Origin: Lachnospiraceae bacterium 3-1
GTDB lineage: Bacteria; Bacillota; Clostridia; Lachnospirales; Lachnospiraceae
Assembly (NCBI GenBank): GCA_000403255.2
Contig: KE159591.1
Span: 83,823-147,822 of the forward strand
Direction: 5' to 3'
Length of the DNA: 64,000 bases
The position numbers and the translations under genes are program-made. Of this stretch, positions 37,711 through 48,738 are shown in pieces. Below the pieces are notes generated by a model that was not told the DNA's origin, made no database searches, and saw only the letters and a program-made list of their open reading frames with translations. The first letter of the stretch is position 1. Every line of letters begins with the position of its first letter.

Positions 37711-38121
37711 TCATATTCCAAATAACTCTTCTAGTATATTTTCCCGGCTTTCCTTCTCCAATAGTTCCGTCTCGAATATCAATTCTTCTTTTCCAATTTC
37801 CTGAATCTCACAATAGGATTTTCCTACTGAAAAAAAACGAATCCTCTTTCCAGATGCCATTCCAACACGTATTTCAGCCAAAACGCCATCTGCAATAGGG
37901 CCAAAAGACCATATCTCATCACTGATAAAAATCAGGTTAGCATTTGCACGAATCACTAAATCGCGTTCTACCATGTCATTCATAAAATAAGACCAGTTAT
38001 TGAAGGGGTTCAAAGGAATCGCATCATGTTCCAGGACATATTTTGTAATCATCTGCTTTGCAAAATAATAATATTTTGATTGTGCAGTATAAACAATCGT
38101 CTTTTTCTCATCGTTTCCCAT
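37711..38121 (-). CDS. small alpha/beta protein resembling nucleoside 2-deoxyribosyltransferase-like families
   Basis: 136 aa. The pattern KTIVYTAQSKYYYFAKQMIT, AIPLNPFNNWSYFMND and IFISDEIWSFGPIADGVLAE resembles nucleoside-2-deoxyribosyltransferase-like folds, where a conserved Glu follows an IADGV-type segment. The catalytic assignment is not secure. It stands alone, with the FAD pseudogene downstream. Confidence 0.55.
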   Translation of the reverse strand: MGNDEKKTIVYTAQSKYYYFAKQMITKYVLEHDAIPLNPFNNWSYFMNDMVERDLVIRANANLIFISDEIWSFGPIADGVLAEIRVGMASGKRIRFFSVGKSYCEIQEIGKEELIFETELLEKESRENILEELFGI

Positions 38122-38257
38122 AGGACCACCTCTAGATTTTTTAATTATCTTAGAAGCCTTTTTCCTGCTTCGTCTTTAAGTTTAATATAGCACAACCCAC
38201 CATCCATAACAAGAAAAATATACCATATGTTTCCCAAACATATGGATTGTATTTGTT

Positions 38258-38968
38258 CTAATTTTCTTTACTTTTTTCTCCATTTCCCGTCAAATTCTCT
38301 CCCGTCAGAAACTTTACAAAATCTGCTGCCGCTTCGTGATTGGAAGAATACTGAAATACAATCAAATATGCTGCTTCCTGACCCTGATACCCATATCTCT
38401 CTAAAATCTCACTCTTTTCCACCCGAACCGCGTCTTTTTCACAGATATCCTCATGAGAAGCCACAAATTCTTCCCCTAAAAGCTGCTCTACCGGAACCAG
38501 GAAATCTTCCTCCTGGGAATATTTCTCATAAACACTTTTTGGACAAATAAAAAGATCTGTGGCGCTGGACCCTACCAGGGTAAGCATTTTGGTTGCGGTA
38601 GCATAATCCATTTCGCCCGAGCCATCCTGGTCTTGGAAGGCAATAGAAGTGTCCAGGATATATTTATGACGTCGGTTCTCATCCCCTCGGTAAGCCTGAA
38701 ATTCCTCCATCATTCCTTCTTCCAGATTCCTTCCATTCACAATTGCTGCATACAGCACAGTCTCATCAAAAAAGCTATCAATCCACTTGACAACTCCCAC
38801 TATCAATAAAATTGCACCCAGTACCAGCCCAATCTGAAGCTTATAATAAGTCAAAATATATTCCAGCTTTTCTTTTCCATTCATGGACGCTAATTTTTCA
38901 CGCTCTAACTCCCGTCTTTCCTTCTTTGTCATATCCGACTCATGTTTCTTTTGAAATTTTGTATCCAT
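38258..38968 (-). CDS. uncharacterised single-pass membrane protein
   Basis: 236 aa. A charged N-terminal 45 residues (KKERRELEREKLASMNGKEK) precede one membrane helix (IGLVLGAILLIVGVVKWI). An exported alpha/beta domain of about 160 residues follows. The layout is common in Lachnospiraceae proteins of unknown function. It lies downstream of the ABC-F gene with a 64-base gap. Confidence 0.7.
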   Translation of the reverse strand: MDTKFQKKHESDMTKKERRELEREKLASMNGKEKLEYILTYYKLQIGLVLGAILLIVGVVKWIDSFFDETVLYAAIVNGRNLEEGMMEEFQAYRGDENRRHKYILDTSIAFQDQDGSGEMDYATATKMLTLVGSSATDLFICPKSVYEKYSQEEDFLVPVEQLLGEEFVASHEDICEKDAVRVEKSEILERYGYQGQEAAYLIVFQYSSNHEAAADFVKFLTGENLTGNGEKSKEN

Positions 38969-39032
38969 ATCTCCTCCTGCTACCTATGCCATTCTGAGGT
39001 AATTACACAGCTTCTAACCTAAATGTTTTTGG

Positions 39033-40844
39033 CTATTTTGAGGCCTTTATCTTTTCCGCCAGCTCATTCAAATATACCCATCGATCCATCTTCTCTTCTA
39101 ACTCCTTTTCAATCTGATCCTTTTGCGCTGACAGCTCAGACAACCGGACAGAATTGGTGGCATGCGCCATCATATCCCCTTCCAAAGCCTCAAGCTTCTC
39201 TTCCAACGCTGCCACATCTCCCTCTATGGTTTCATACTCCCTTTGCTCGTTAAAAGTAAACTTTAATTTTTTTTCGCCATATCTAGGTTTTCCTTTTGGA
39301 GATTCCTTTCTATTTTTCTTTGCTTCTCCAAAAGAATCTGACTTCTCTTCCTTTGCACGACGTTCCTTTGCTGTCCCCAGGTAATCCAAATAACCGCCTT
39401 CATACTGCTGCAAACATCCTTCTCCTTCAAAAGCGAAAATTCTTGTTACCAAACGTTCCAAAAAATATCGGTCATGGGACACTACAATTACAATTCCATC
39501 AAAAGAATCCAGATAATCCTCCAATATGGTTAATGTTTGAATATCCAAATCGTTGGTGGGCTCATCTAAAATCAGCACATTAGGCGCACCCATCAATACC
39601 CTTAAAAGATACAGCCTTCTACGCTCACCGCCAGATAATTTTCCCACAGGCGTCCACTGCATATTACCATCAAACAAAAAACGCTCCATTAGCATGGATG
39701 CACTCATTTTTCCATCTCCGGTATCTACATATTCCCCCACTTCTCTTACATAGTCAATGGCTCTTATGGCTTCATCCATATGAGAATTGTCCTGAGAAAA
39801 ATAACCGATTTTGATGGTCTCTCCTAATTCTATGCTGCCTTTATCTGGAAGCGCCTGACCCAAAATTATTTTCAACAACGTAGACTTTCCGCATCCATTG
39901 GGACCGATAATCCCAATCCGGTCTCCCCTTAAAAAAATATACGTAAAATCCTCAATCAGTTTCTGTTTTCCATAGGATTTTGAAATTTCCTTTACCTCAA
40001 TGGTCTTTTTCCCCATTCTTGAAAATGCCGAAGACATCTCCACCCGCTTTTCCTCAATAGGACCATCCAAAGCCAGCATATCTTCAATCCTCTGAATATG
40101 GGCTTTCTGTTTGGTGGAACGGGCTCTTGCGCCTCTGGCCAACCAGGCAAGCTCTTTTTTGAGAATGCTCTTTTGTTTCCTCTGGCTTGCCTGTTCCATA
40201 TTCTGCTTCTGCATTTTCAATGCAACGTAATCTGCGTAATTTCCAGGATAACTATAGATACTCCCATGCTCGACTTCCACAATCCGCTCTACAATCCGAT
40301 CCAAAAAATATCGGTCATGGGTCACCATCACAACCGCTCCCCGGAATCTCACCAAGTACTCCTCCAGCCATCCAGACATCTCACTGTCTAAATGGTTGGT
40401 GGGTTCATCCAAAATCAAAATTTCCACAGGCTGCAACAGCACATTCACCAATGCTACCCGCTTCTTCTGCCCGCCAGACAAGTATTTTACAGGCTGGGAT
40501 ACATCTGAAAAACCCAATTGATGCAGCATGGATCTTGCTTTTCCTTCCATCACTCCATCCTGGGTATCCAGCCCCTTCAATGCAGATTTCAAAATACTAT
40601 CAGTATGTTCCAGCAAAGGCGTTTGCTCCAAATAAGCTATTTTCACATGGTTTCCAGTGATTACCGTTCCTTCATCCGCCTCCGCTACACCTGCAATAAT
40701 TTTCAGCAACGTAGATTTTCCCATGCCATTGACGCCAATTACGCCTACTTTTTCTCCCTCTTGAAGACTGAAGGCTGCATCCTTTAATAAGATACGCTCT
40801 GCTGTGTAAGCCTTCTTTAAATGTTCTGCCGTTAATATATTCAC
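39033..40844 (-). CDS. ABC-F family ATPase
   Basis: 603 aa with two ATPase domains and no membrane spans. Domain 1 has GVNGMGKSTLLKIIAG, LSGGQKKRVALVNVL and LILDEPTNHLD. Domain 2 has GPNGCGKSTLLKIILG, LSGGERRRLYLLRVL and LILDEPTNDLD. A charged linker and a C-terminal coiled coil (about residues 530-600) are as in Uup-like proteins. ABC-F members bind the ribosome to resolve stalled or drug-bound states. It lies 21 bases downstream of the RNA methyltransferase gene. Confidence 0.93.
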   Translation of the reverse strand: MNILTAEHLKKAYTAERILLKDAAFSLQEGEKVGVIGVNGMGKSTLLKIIAGVAEADEGTVITGNHVKIAYLEQTPLLEHTDSILKSALKGLDTQDGVMEGKARSMLHQLGFSDVSQPVKYLSGGQKKRVALVNVLLQPVEILILDEPTNHLDSEMSGWLEEYLVRFRGAVVMVTHDRYFLDRIVERIVEVEHGSIYSYPGNYADYVALKMQKQNMEQASQRKQKSILKKELAWLARGARARSTKQKAHIQRIEDMLALDGPIEEKRVEMSSAFSRMGKKTIEVKEISKSYGKQKLIEDFTYIFLRGDRIGIIGPNGCGKSTLLKIILGQALPDKGSIELGETIKIGYFSQDNSHMDEAIRAIDYVREVGEYVDTGDGKMSASMLMERFLFDGNMQWTPVGKLSGGERRRLYLLRVLMGAPNVLILDEPTNDLDIQTLTILEDYLDSFDGIVIVVSHDRYFLERLVTRIFAFEGEGCLQQYEGGYLDYLGTAKERRAKEEKSDSFGEAKKNRKESPKGKPRYGEKKLKFTFNEQREYETIEGDVAALEEKLEALEGDMMAHATNSVRLSELSAQKDQIEKELEEKMDRWVYLNELAEKIKASK

Positions 40845-40865
40845 TGATTTCCTCCTTGTTGCAAG

Positions 40866-42068
40866 TTAAAAGTCACTGCATACCTGGAAAATATAAAATT
40901 TCAGGTAATAGGATTCTTCTGCCGCCCACAAAATGGGATGATCCGGCGCCTGAGTTTTAAACTCCACCTGCCGAAGCCGCTTATGTACATTGGCAGCCGC
41001 CTGATGGATAGTCTTTGCAAACAGATCTGCATCCATAAAATGAGAGCAGGAGCAAGTGGCAAGATATCCTCCTTCCTTTACTAATTTCATGGCGCGTAGA
41101 TTGATTTCCCGGTATCCTTTCACTGCATTCTTAATGGAATTTCTGGATTTGGCAAAGGCCGGAGGATCTAAAATTACCACATCAAAGACTTCTCCCTTCC
41201 GCTCCAATTCTGGCAGCAGCTCGAACACATCTGCACAGATGAATTCTACCTGTTCTGTCAATCCATTTAACACTGCATTTTCCTTTGCCTGATTCACCGC
41301 AAGCTGGGAGGCGTCCACACCCAGCACATAATCTGCCCCTCCTATCCCGGCATTTAAAGCAAAAGAGCCTGTGTGGGTAAAACAATCCAGAACCTTTGCA
41401 TCTTTGCATAGCCTCTGGATGGCCTTGCGATTATATTTCTGATCCAGAAAAAATCCTGTCTTCTGTCCCTCTTTGACATCTACAAGGTAATGAACGCTAT
41501 TTTCCAAAATCTCCACCTTGGTATCAAATTCCGGTCCTAGAAATCCTTTGTACAATTCCATGCCTTCCTGTCTGCGCACCTTTGCATCACTGCGCTCATA
41601 AACACCCCGAATCTCAATTCCATCCTCCTCCATGCATTCTTTCAAATCTGAAATAATCTCTTCCTTCCACCGGTCAATGCCTAGAGCCAGAGACTGTACC
41701 ACTAAGACATCGGAAAATTTATCCACCACCAATCCTGGCAGCCAATCTGCCTCGCCGAAAATCACCCGACAAGAACTGATGTCTACGGTTTTCTTCCGAT
41801 ATTCCCAAGCATTCCTAACACGCATTTTTATAAAATCACCATCCACTTCCTGATCCTTTTTCCGTGTCATCATACGGATACGGATTTTAGAATTGGAATT
41901 GATAAACCCTTGTCCCATGGGATAACCGTCAAAATCACGTACCAGCACAATATCCCCATCTGCAAAATTCCCCATAATAGAATCTATTTCATTATCATAA
42001 ATCCACATACCACCAGATTTGATGGTTCTTCCCTCTCCTTTTTTCAGAGTAACCACTGTATTTCCCAT
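40866..42068 (-). CDS. class I SAM-dependent rRNA methyltransferase, RlmI-like
   Basis: 400 aa. An N-terminal PUA domain (LKKGEGRTIKSGGMWIYDNE) is followed by an RFM-like region and a Rossmann methyltransferase with VLDCFTHTGSFALNAGIGGA and the catalytic VILDPPAFAKS, then ATCSCSHFMD. This is the RlmI/YccW layout, which methylates a cytosine in 23S rRNA. It is probably cotranscribed with the ABC-F gene, both acting on the ribosome. Confidence 0.92.
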   Translation of the reverse strand: MGNTVVTLKKGEGRTIKSGGMWIYDNEIDSIMGNFADGDIVLVRDFDGYPMGQGFINSNSKIRIRMMTRKKDQEVDGDFIKMRVRNAWEYRKKTVDISSCRVIFGEADWLPGLVVDKFSDVLVVQSLALGIDRWKEEIISDLKECMEEDGIEIRGVYERSDAKVRRQEGMELYKGFLGPEFDTKVEILENSVHYLVDVKEGQKTGFFLDQKYNRKAIQRLCKDAKVLDCFTHTGSFALNAGIGGADYVLGVDASQLAVNQAKENAVLNGLTEQVEFICADVFELLPELERKGEVFDVVILDPPAFAKSRNSIKNAVKGYREINLRAMKLVKEGGYLATCSCSHFMDADLFAKTIHQAAANVHKRLRQVEFKTQAPDHPILWAAEESYYLKFYIFQVCSDF

Positions 42069-42117
42069 TGAAGCTTTCCTCTCTTACTTGTATCATCTGC
42101 TGTTTCCTGATAAAATC

Positions 42118-42657
42118 TCACCTTTCAGTTACCTTTATTGAAAATCCTTCATAAATTCCAACAGGAATTTCTTCACCAAAAAAATACTCCTCCATTGTTT
42201 CTTTCTCAAATCTATATACTGTAACCATCTTTTTCATTGGATCCACAATCCAGTACTCTCGAACCTGTGCTGCCCGATATTTAAACAATTTTGTAAAATA
42301 ATCCATTGGTTTATTCCCAGGAGAAACAATTTCAATAATCCAATCTGGCGCACCATGGCATCCTTTATCGTCTAACTTGGACAAATTACAAATAACTGAA
42401 ATATCTGGTTCCACATAATTTATATCATCTTCATTTAAAAACACAGCAAAGGGAGCTGCCAAAACTTCGCATTTTCCATCCTTGCTGTCAATATAATTTG
42501 CTATTTTCTGATATAATTTGCCACTTATCCTTTGATGATGTAAATTCGGAGGAGCCATATAATATATCTTTCCATCAATCAATTCCGCTCGTTCTCCATC
42601 CGGCAATTTATAAATATCTTCTATGGTATAAGATTTTAATTTTGTTACTGCATCCAC
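42118..42657 (-). CDS. Uma2-family PD-(D/E)XK endonuclease-like protein
   Basis: 179 aa. Family hallmarks are YTIEDIYKLPDGERAELIDG, YVEPDISVIC, GAPDWIIEIVSPGNK and KLFKYRAAQVREYWIVDPMK, which hold the Glu, Asp and Glu-x-Val nuclease-like core. Uma2 proteins are widespread and multi-copy; their biological role is not established. It starts 220 bases from guaB on the opposite strand. Confidence 0.9.
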   Translation of the reverse strand: MDAVTKLKSYTIEDIYKLPDGERAELIDGKIYYMAPPNLHHQRISGKLYQKIANYIDSKDGKCEVLAAPFAVFLNEDDINYVEPDISVICNLSKLDDKGCHGAPDWIIEIVSPGNKPMDYFTKLFKYRAAQVREYWIVDPMKKMVTVYRFEKETMEEYFFGEEIPVGIYEGFSIKVTER

Positions 42658-42795
42658 TTTAGCTCCCTCCTTCTATTTTTGTGGTTCTATTTTATTCTAA
42701 ATTCAAACACAAGTCAAGGAGACAACATATCTTCGGGATTATGAAACAATTACCGGTAATTGCAAAACTCGTGTAACAGTTCGAATTTCAGGCAT

Positions 42796-42824
42796 TGACA
42801 GCCTGTTTTTTTTTTGATAAAATC
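42796..42824 (+). promoter_or_regulatory. guaB promoter
   Basis: A consensus TTGACA (42796-42801), 17-base spacer and TAAAAT (42819-42824) lie 55 bases before the guaB start. Confidence 0.8.
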
Positions 42825-42848
42825 GTGGGAATAACAATAAAATAGTAA

Positions 42849-44333
<1,485 letters not shown>

Positions 44334-44379
44334 ACAATGAAATCGGGAGAAAACGGACGAAACTATTGTCAAGCATAGA

Positions 44380-44413
44380 AATATTACAATTTTTTTAATT
44401 TTTATGTAATATT
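44380..44413. terminator. AT-rich inverted repeat after guaB
   Basis: AATATTACA (44380-44388) pairs with TGTAATATT (44405-44413) around a T-rich loop, directly before the cold-shock promoter. It may be a weak terminator or a regulatory dyad. Confidence 0.4.
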
Positions 44414-44415
44414 CC

Positions 44416-44444
44416 TTTACTTTTCCAGTATTATGTGTTACTAT
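44416..44444 (+). promoter_or_regulatory. cold-shock gene promoter
   Basis: TTTACT (44416-44421), 17 bases, TACTAT (44439-44444). A leader of about 50 bases precedes the strong GGAGG site at 44484. Confidence 0.65.
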
Positions 44445-44497
44445 AGTCCCATGCTTTAAACAGATATAGCATATATTATTTTTTGGAGGTACTTGAC

Positions 44498-44698
44498 ATG
44501 CAAGGTACAGTAAAATGGTTTAACAACCAAAAAGGATACGGTTTTATCTCTGATGAAGCTGGAAATGACGTATTTGTTCATTATTCTGGATTGAATATGG
44601 AAGGTTTCAAGTCTTTAGAAGAAGGTGCTTCTGTAGAATTTGATGTTACTGAAGGTTCCAAAGGACCTCAGGCTGTAAACGTAACTGTAGTTCGTTAA
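44498..44698 (+). CDS. cold-shock protein
   Basis: 66 aa. The start at 44498 follows TTTTTGGAGG. The RNA-binding motifs are [15 protein letters not shown] (RNP1) and [10 protein letters not shown] (RNP2), with the usual end [10 protein letters not shown]. It is a single OB-fold nucleic acid chaperone of the CspA/CspB group, with its own promoter and a strong terminator downstream. Confidence 0.96.
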   Translation: MQGTVKWFNNQKGYGFISDEAGNDVFVHYSGLNMEGFKSLEEGASVEFDVTEGSKGPQAVNVTVVR

Positions 44699-44792
44699 TT
44701 TAATCAGTGTTTTTGCAACGTACCTTTGTCTATAATATAGAAATTTCGGTTTTTTATTATGATATAAGATATTGAGGAATTACAATTGATTA

Positions 44793-44842
44793 AAAAAGAA
44801 CTGCTGTATCCACTCATTCCTATGGATACAGCAGTTCTTTTT
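44793..44842. terminator. bidirectional terminator
   Basis: AAAAAGAACTGCTGTATCC (44793-44811) pairs perfectly with GGATACAGCAGTTCTTTTT (44824-44842). It serves both the cold-shock gene and the convergent lspA. Confidence 0.92.
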
Positions 44843-44875
44843 CTCGCAGGTTTCCATTCATTTCACACCGCTTCT

Positions 44876-45328
44876 CTACAAATCCTTCCCAAACAGCACA
44901 ATCAGTAAGCTTCCCAGAAAAATACATAGATCGGAAAGATTAAATATCATCTGATTCAACCGCTTCCAAGGTGTACGAAAGCTAAAATAATCCACTACAT
45001 ATCCTCTCTTTACCCTGTCATAAAAATTATTGGCGCCTCCGCCAATGGCAAGACTTAAGCCCAGCATTAGACCAGGATTTGCCTTCTTGCGAAGCAGAAG
45101 ATACCATAGAATCCCCAAAAATATCAGTATAACCCCACAGGTTTTCTTTACAATCTCTGGGCGCTGCTCCATAAAGTTCAATGCAGCTCCTTTGTTATAG
45201 TATTTTTTTATTGTCACTCTGCCCCTGCAAAGTTCTGTCTGTTCTTTCAAATCTCTTTGTTTTTCCATATGCTCTTTTAGAAAAAAATCTCCGGCAAACA
45301 CAGTTGCCGCAACCACAGCATAATTCAT
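44876..45328 (-). CDS. lspA: lipoprotein signal peptidase II
   Basis: 150 aa from the ATG at 45328 (AGGAGACAGG upstream); a longer frame overlaps the peptidase gene and is rejected. Four membrane spans are present. Conserved blocks are YYNKGAALNF, GGGANNFYDRVKRGYVVDYF and IFNLSDLCIFLG, which hold the two catalytic Asp residues. It cleaves the signal peptides of diacylglyceryl-lipoproteins such as ModA and the sugar-binding protein in this window. It follows the S8 peptidase gene by 16 bases. Confidence 0.9.
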   Translation of the reverse strand: MNYAVVAATVFAGDFFLKEHMEKQRDLKEQTELCRGRVTIKKYYNKGAALNFMEQRPEIVKKTCGVILIFLGILWYLLLRKKANPGLMLGLSLAIGGGANNFYDRVKRGYVVDYFSFRTPWKRLNQMIFNLSDLCIFLGSLLIVLFGKDL

Positions 45329-45344
45329 CTCCTGTCTCCTCTCT

Positions 45345-47024
45345 CTACTGAATGCGGAAATCCTCAAAAGCCTGGTACAAATCCAACCTACCCCAGCCAA
45401 ATGCCTTATTGGGATAAATTCTTTTACTGTCCCTGGCCGCACCCCGAATTAACACGTTTTTAATCTCATTATTGGTTATTGTTGTATAGTTTCCTCGGAC
45501 AATGCCCCATTCCAGTACCAATGCCACCGCACCTGATGTAATGGCTGCTGCAACGCTGGTGCCATCCCGGGTGGTAAATTGATTCCTCTGTCCTGCACCA
45601 AAGACGCCTACGCCTGGAGCCACCAAATCTGGTTTCACCAATCCGTTGGGGGTAAATCCTCTGCCAGAACGCAAATAAATACTATTATCCCTCACATCAT
45701 AAGCTCCAACGCTGATTGGAACAATGGAAGTGGCAGGAACCGTAACGGTAGTATCCGGGTTAGACCGGACAAAAAATACCTCGCCCGATACCATTTCCTT
45801 CATAGGCAGCCACATATTGAATACACTTGCCATATCTGCTTCTGGAAACACCCGAATATTCCACAATCCCTGGGAAGGATTTTCAAAGCGCATATATATC
45901 ACCTGTGCTCCATCTAAAATCCCCGTAATTCTGTAATCCACGGTTACCTTGGTATTTTCAAAAAGAAACCGATATTCCCTTCCTCCAGATAAAATATATT
46001 CGCTGGGCATCCGTTCTCCAGTGGGAGAAATAATTTCCACAATAAAACGCTGAGGCGCCCTGGCCCAAAGCTCAACATAAAATCCTTCTACCCTTTCTCC
46101 TACGCTGATTTCCACATTTTGGTATGGCTGCCCCTTCTGCATCTGCCCAAAATAGTGGTGTCTTTCATTCCCTTCATTTCCAGCAGCTGTTACAATCGCC
46201 CGGCCAACACGCAATGTCATGGTATTCAGCATAGACGCTAAATGACTCACCCCTGTATGGCTTCCCATATTTGTTCCCAATCCAAAACAGACAACCATAG
46301 GCATATGAAGCTTTTGCGCAAGCTGATTCAGGTACTGCAGCCCCGCCATAATATCATTTTCCTGAAATGCCTCCGCACTTTTGGGAATAAAGAAAAATTC
46401 CCTCAGATAATCCTTGGCAGGCTTTAGCTTTACCATCGCAATCCTGGCATAGGGAGCTGCGCCGCTAAATTCCTGCTCTGGAATCTGAGTCCCGGCTGCT
46501 ACGCTGGCCATAAAAGTGCCATGTCCATCTGGGTCAGTCACTGGCACCAGCTCTCTTGGATTTGCCAACTGCAATGCTTCATTAATCTGTCTATCCAGAT
46601 ATTCGCTTCCATAAATGAATTTCTCTGGAGGTGTCCCGCTCCTGTCTGTCTGATCCCAAATTGCTGCAATTCTGGTACTTCCATCACTGTTACGGAATAC
46701 TGGATTTTCATAGTCAATCCCCGTATCCAAAAACCCAATCAAAACGCCCTGTCCCTTTAAGGACAGGGCCGGCTGATTCTGAATCCTCAATATCCCACTT
46801 GCTTCCAAAGCGCTCTCATCCATAAGGGTATAACATTTTGGAATTGAAGTATATTCATAATTCTGAATATTCAAAAGCAAATTGCTGCTTCTGGGAAGAT
46901 ATGCAACCTCAAATATTTCATTTATCTTTTGCACACAATCCTTGATGACTGGCCTGTTCTGCAGCACATGTTCTAAGATAAAATCATAATAATCATTTGA
47001 ATATACGGCTTCTTCACATTCCAT
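45345..47024 (-). CDS. S8-family subtilisin-like serine peptidase
   Basis: 559 aa. The triad is visible: Asp in LIGFLDTGIDYENPVF, His in DPDGHGTFMASVAAG and Ser in RDGTSVAAAITSGAVALVLE. There is no obvious signal peptide. The layout resembles the clostridial CspBA/CspC-like subtilases, with a jelly-roll insert between the His and Ser regions (about residues 320-430). The substrate is unknown; spore-related or intracellular roles are possible. It is probably cotranscribed with lspA. Confidence 0.92.
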   Translation of the reverse strand: MECEEAVYSNDYYDFILEHVLQNRPVIKDCVQKINEIFEVAYLPRSSNLLLNIQNYEYTSIPKCYTLMDESALEASGILRIQNQPALSLKGQGVLIGFLDTGIDYENPVFRNSDGSTRIAAIWDQTDRSGTPPEKFIYGSEYLDRQINEALQLANPRELVPVTDPDGHGTFMASVAAGTQIPEQEFSGAAPYARIAMVKLKPAKDYLREFFFIPKSAEAFQENDIMAGLQYLNQLAQKLHMPMVVCFGLGTNMGSHTGVSHLASMLNTMTLRVGRAIVTAAGNEGNERHHYFGQMQKGQPYQNVEISVGERVEGFYVELWARAPQRFIVEIISPTGERMPSEYILSGGREYRFLFENTKVTVDYRITGILDGAQVIYMRFENPSQGLWNIRVFPEADMASVFNMWLPMKEMVSGEVFFVRSNPDTTVTVPATSIVPISVGAYDVRDNSIYLRSGRGFTPNGLVKPDLVAPGVGVFGAGQRNQFTTRDGTSVAAAITSGAVALVLEWGIVRGNYTTITNNEIKNVLIRGAARDSKRIYPNKAFGWGRLDLYQAFEDFRIQ

Positions 47025-47088
47025 AAGCTGCTCTTTTCTTTTTTATCATATTATGTAAAAAACCAAAAAAATATTCAAATCACAAATC

Positions 47089-48633
47089 TTAAGCTCTTGT
47101 TTTTTCCTCTAAGGACAGACACCCCCGCATACGGATCACTGGCCCTCCCTTATTCTCAATATAATCTCTGGTAATGGTTACCATACCGATATTATCATCC
47201 TTGGGAATCTCATACATAATATCCAGCATAAATTCCTCAATAATGGCACGCAAGGCTCTAGCTCCCACATCCTTCTTCTTCGCTTTCTCAGCAATGGCAC
47301 GCAAGGCAGCTTCTTCAAATTCCAGTTTCACCTCATCCATGGCAAGCAGCTTCTTATATTGTTTTATAATCGCATTCCTGGGCTCCGTCAAAATACGCAC
47401 CAGCATCTCCTCCGACAAAGCATCCAATGCAAAAATCACTGGAAGACGCCCCAGGAATTCAGGTATCATACCATACTTACGAATATCCTCCACTTCCACC
47501 CGATGCAAAAGATTCTTCTCCTTATCGTATTTATCCTTCAAATCCGCATGAAATCCCATGGAAGACTTCTTATTCAGACGTTCCTTAATAATGTCCTCTA
47601 AATCTGGAAACGCACCGCCGCAGATGAACAAAATATTCCTGGTATTCACAGTAGCAAGAGGCACCATAGCGTTCTTGCTGTTTGCTCCTACTGGGACCTC
47701 AATCTCCGCTCCTTCCAGCAGCTTTAGCATTCCCTGCTGCACACTCTCACCGCTTACATCTCTTTGGTGGGTGTTTTTCTTCTTAGCAATCTTATCTATC
47801 TCATCAATAAAAATAATTCCATGCTCCGCCCTTTCTACGTCATTATCCGCAGCGGCCAAAAGCTTGGAAACTACGCTTTCAATATCATCTCCAATATAGC
47901 CTGCTTCTGTTAGGGAGGTAGCGTCTGCAATGGCAAGGGGTACATCCAGCAATTTTGCAAGGGTCCGTACCATATACGTCTTCCCACTTCCTGTAGGGCC
48001 AACCATCAGCATATTGGATTTCTCAATTTCCACACCATCCTGAACGTCGCATCCTACCCGCTTATAATGGTTATAAACAGCCACCGACATCACCTTCTTG
48101 GCATGTTCCTGTCCCACCACATATTCATCCAGGCTTGCCTTTATCTTATGAGGGGCTGGGATAGACTTGATATTCAGCACAGGCTTTTCTTTCTTCTCTT
48201 CTTTAGATTTCTTCTTTTTCAATTTCTGGCTTCTTGGCATCATATTCACGCCCATATTCTGTAAATCGGACAAATTAATCATGCTGATATTAGGCATATT
48301 CCCAAAACTGCTCATATCTCCAATGGGAAATCCCACATGATTCATGCTGTCGAAGGTTTTTTGCATGCAATCTGCACAGATGCATATCTCATTTGGTATC
48401 TTAATCATCTTGCCTGCTTTGCTTTCCGGGCGATGGCAGATATAGCAGATATCCTCGTATTCATTTTCTCCATTCTCTCCCTGAACACTGTCCAAAGAAC
48501 CCTGATCAGAAGCCTTGGCATCTACTGGTGAAATATCTGCGCCGTTACCAGATTCTGTATCCTTGGCTTCTCCCTTCGTGTCTGTAACCACCTCTCGAAA
48601 ATCTGTATCATCAAACTTTTCTGTATCACTCAT
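47089..48633 (-). CDS. ClpX-like AAA+ unfoldase with acidic N-terminal extension
   Basis: 514 aa, about 80-90 longer than standard ClpX. A charged N-terminal region (residues 1-60, rich in Asp, Glu, Gly) precedes a four-Cys zinc-binding domain (ICYICHRPE, ICICADCMQK). The AAA+ core has Walker A GPTGSGKTYMV, the pore loop GYIGDD (GYVG in typical ClpX), Walker B IIFIDEIDKIA and RDVSGESVQQGMLKLLEG. A ClpP-docking IGF-like tripeptide appears as MGF in KSSMGFHADL. It may be a second ClpX paralogue rather than the housekeeping one. Confidence 0.85.
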   Translation of the reverse strand: MSDTEKFDDTDFREVVTDTKGEAKDTESGNGADISPVDAKASDQGSLDSVQGENGENEYEDICYICHRPESKAGKMIKIPNEICICADCMQKTFDSMNHVGFPIGDMSSFGNMPNISMINLSDLQNMGVNMMPRSQKLKKKKSKEEKKEKPVLNIKSIPAPHKIKASLDEYVVGQEHAKKVMSVAVYNHYKRVGCDVQDGVEIEKSNMLMVGPTGSGKTYMVRTLAKLLDVPLAIADATSLTEAGYIGDDIESVVSKLLAAADNDVERAEHGIIFIDEIDKIAKKKNTHQRDVSGESVQQGMLKLLEGAEIEVPVGANSKNAMVPLATVNTRNILFICGGAFPDLEDIIKERLNKKSSMGFHADLKDKYDKEKNLLHRVEVEDIRKYGMIPEFLGRLPVIFALDALSEEMLVRILTEPRNAIIKQYKKLLAMDEVKLEFEEAALRAIAEKAKKKDVGARALRAIIEEFMLDIMYEIPKDDNIGMVTITRDYIENKGGPVIRMRGCLSLEEKTRA

Positions 48634-48738
48634 CTTCTATCTCCTCTTTCCTTCCGAAATTTATCATCCGAAACATGGTTTCATTATAAGCCAGAGTACC
48701 CAATAGCACAACTGTTTTTCAAAATGCTTTCGAAAAAT

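Noticed and set aside
42790-42816. Hairpin CAGGC/GCCTG followed by T10 before guaB, resembling a terminator
   Set aside because: No plus-strand gene ends there, and the same bases form a consensus -35 (TTGACA) with a -10 at perfect 17-base spacing; the T run is the promoter spacer.
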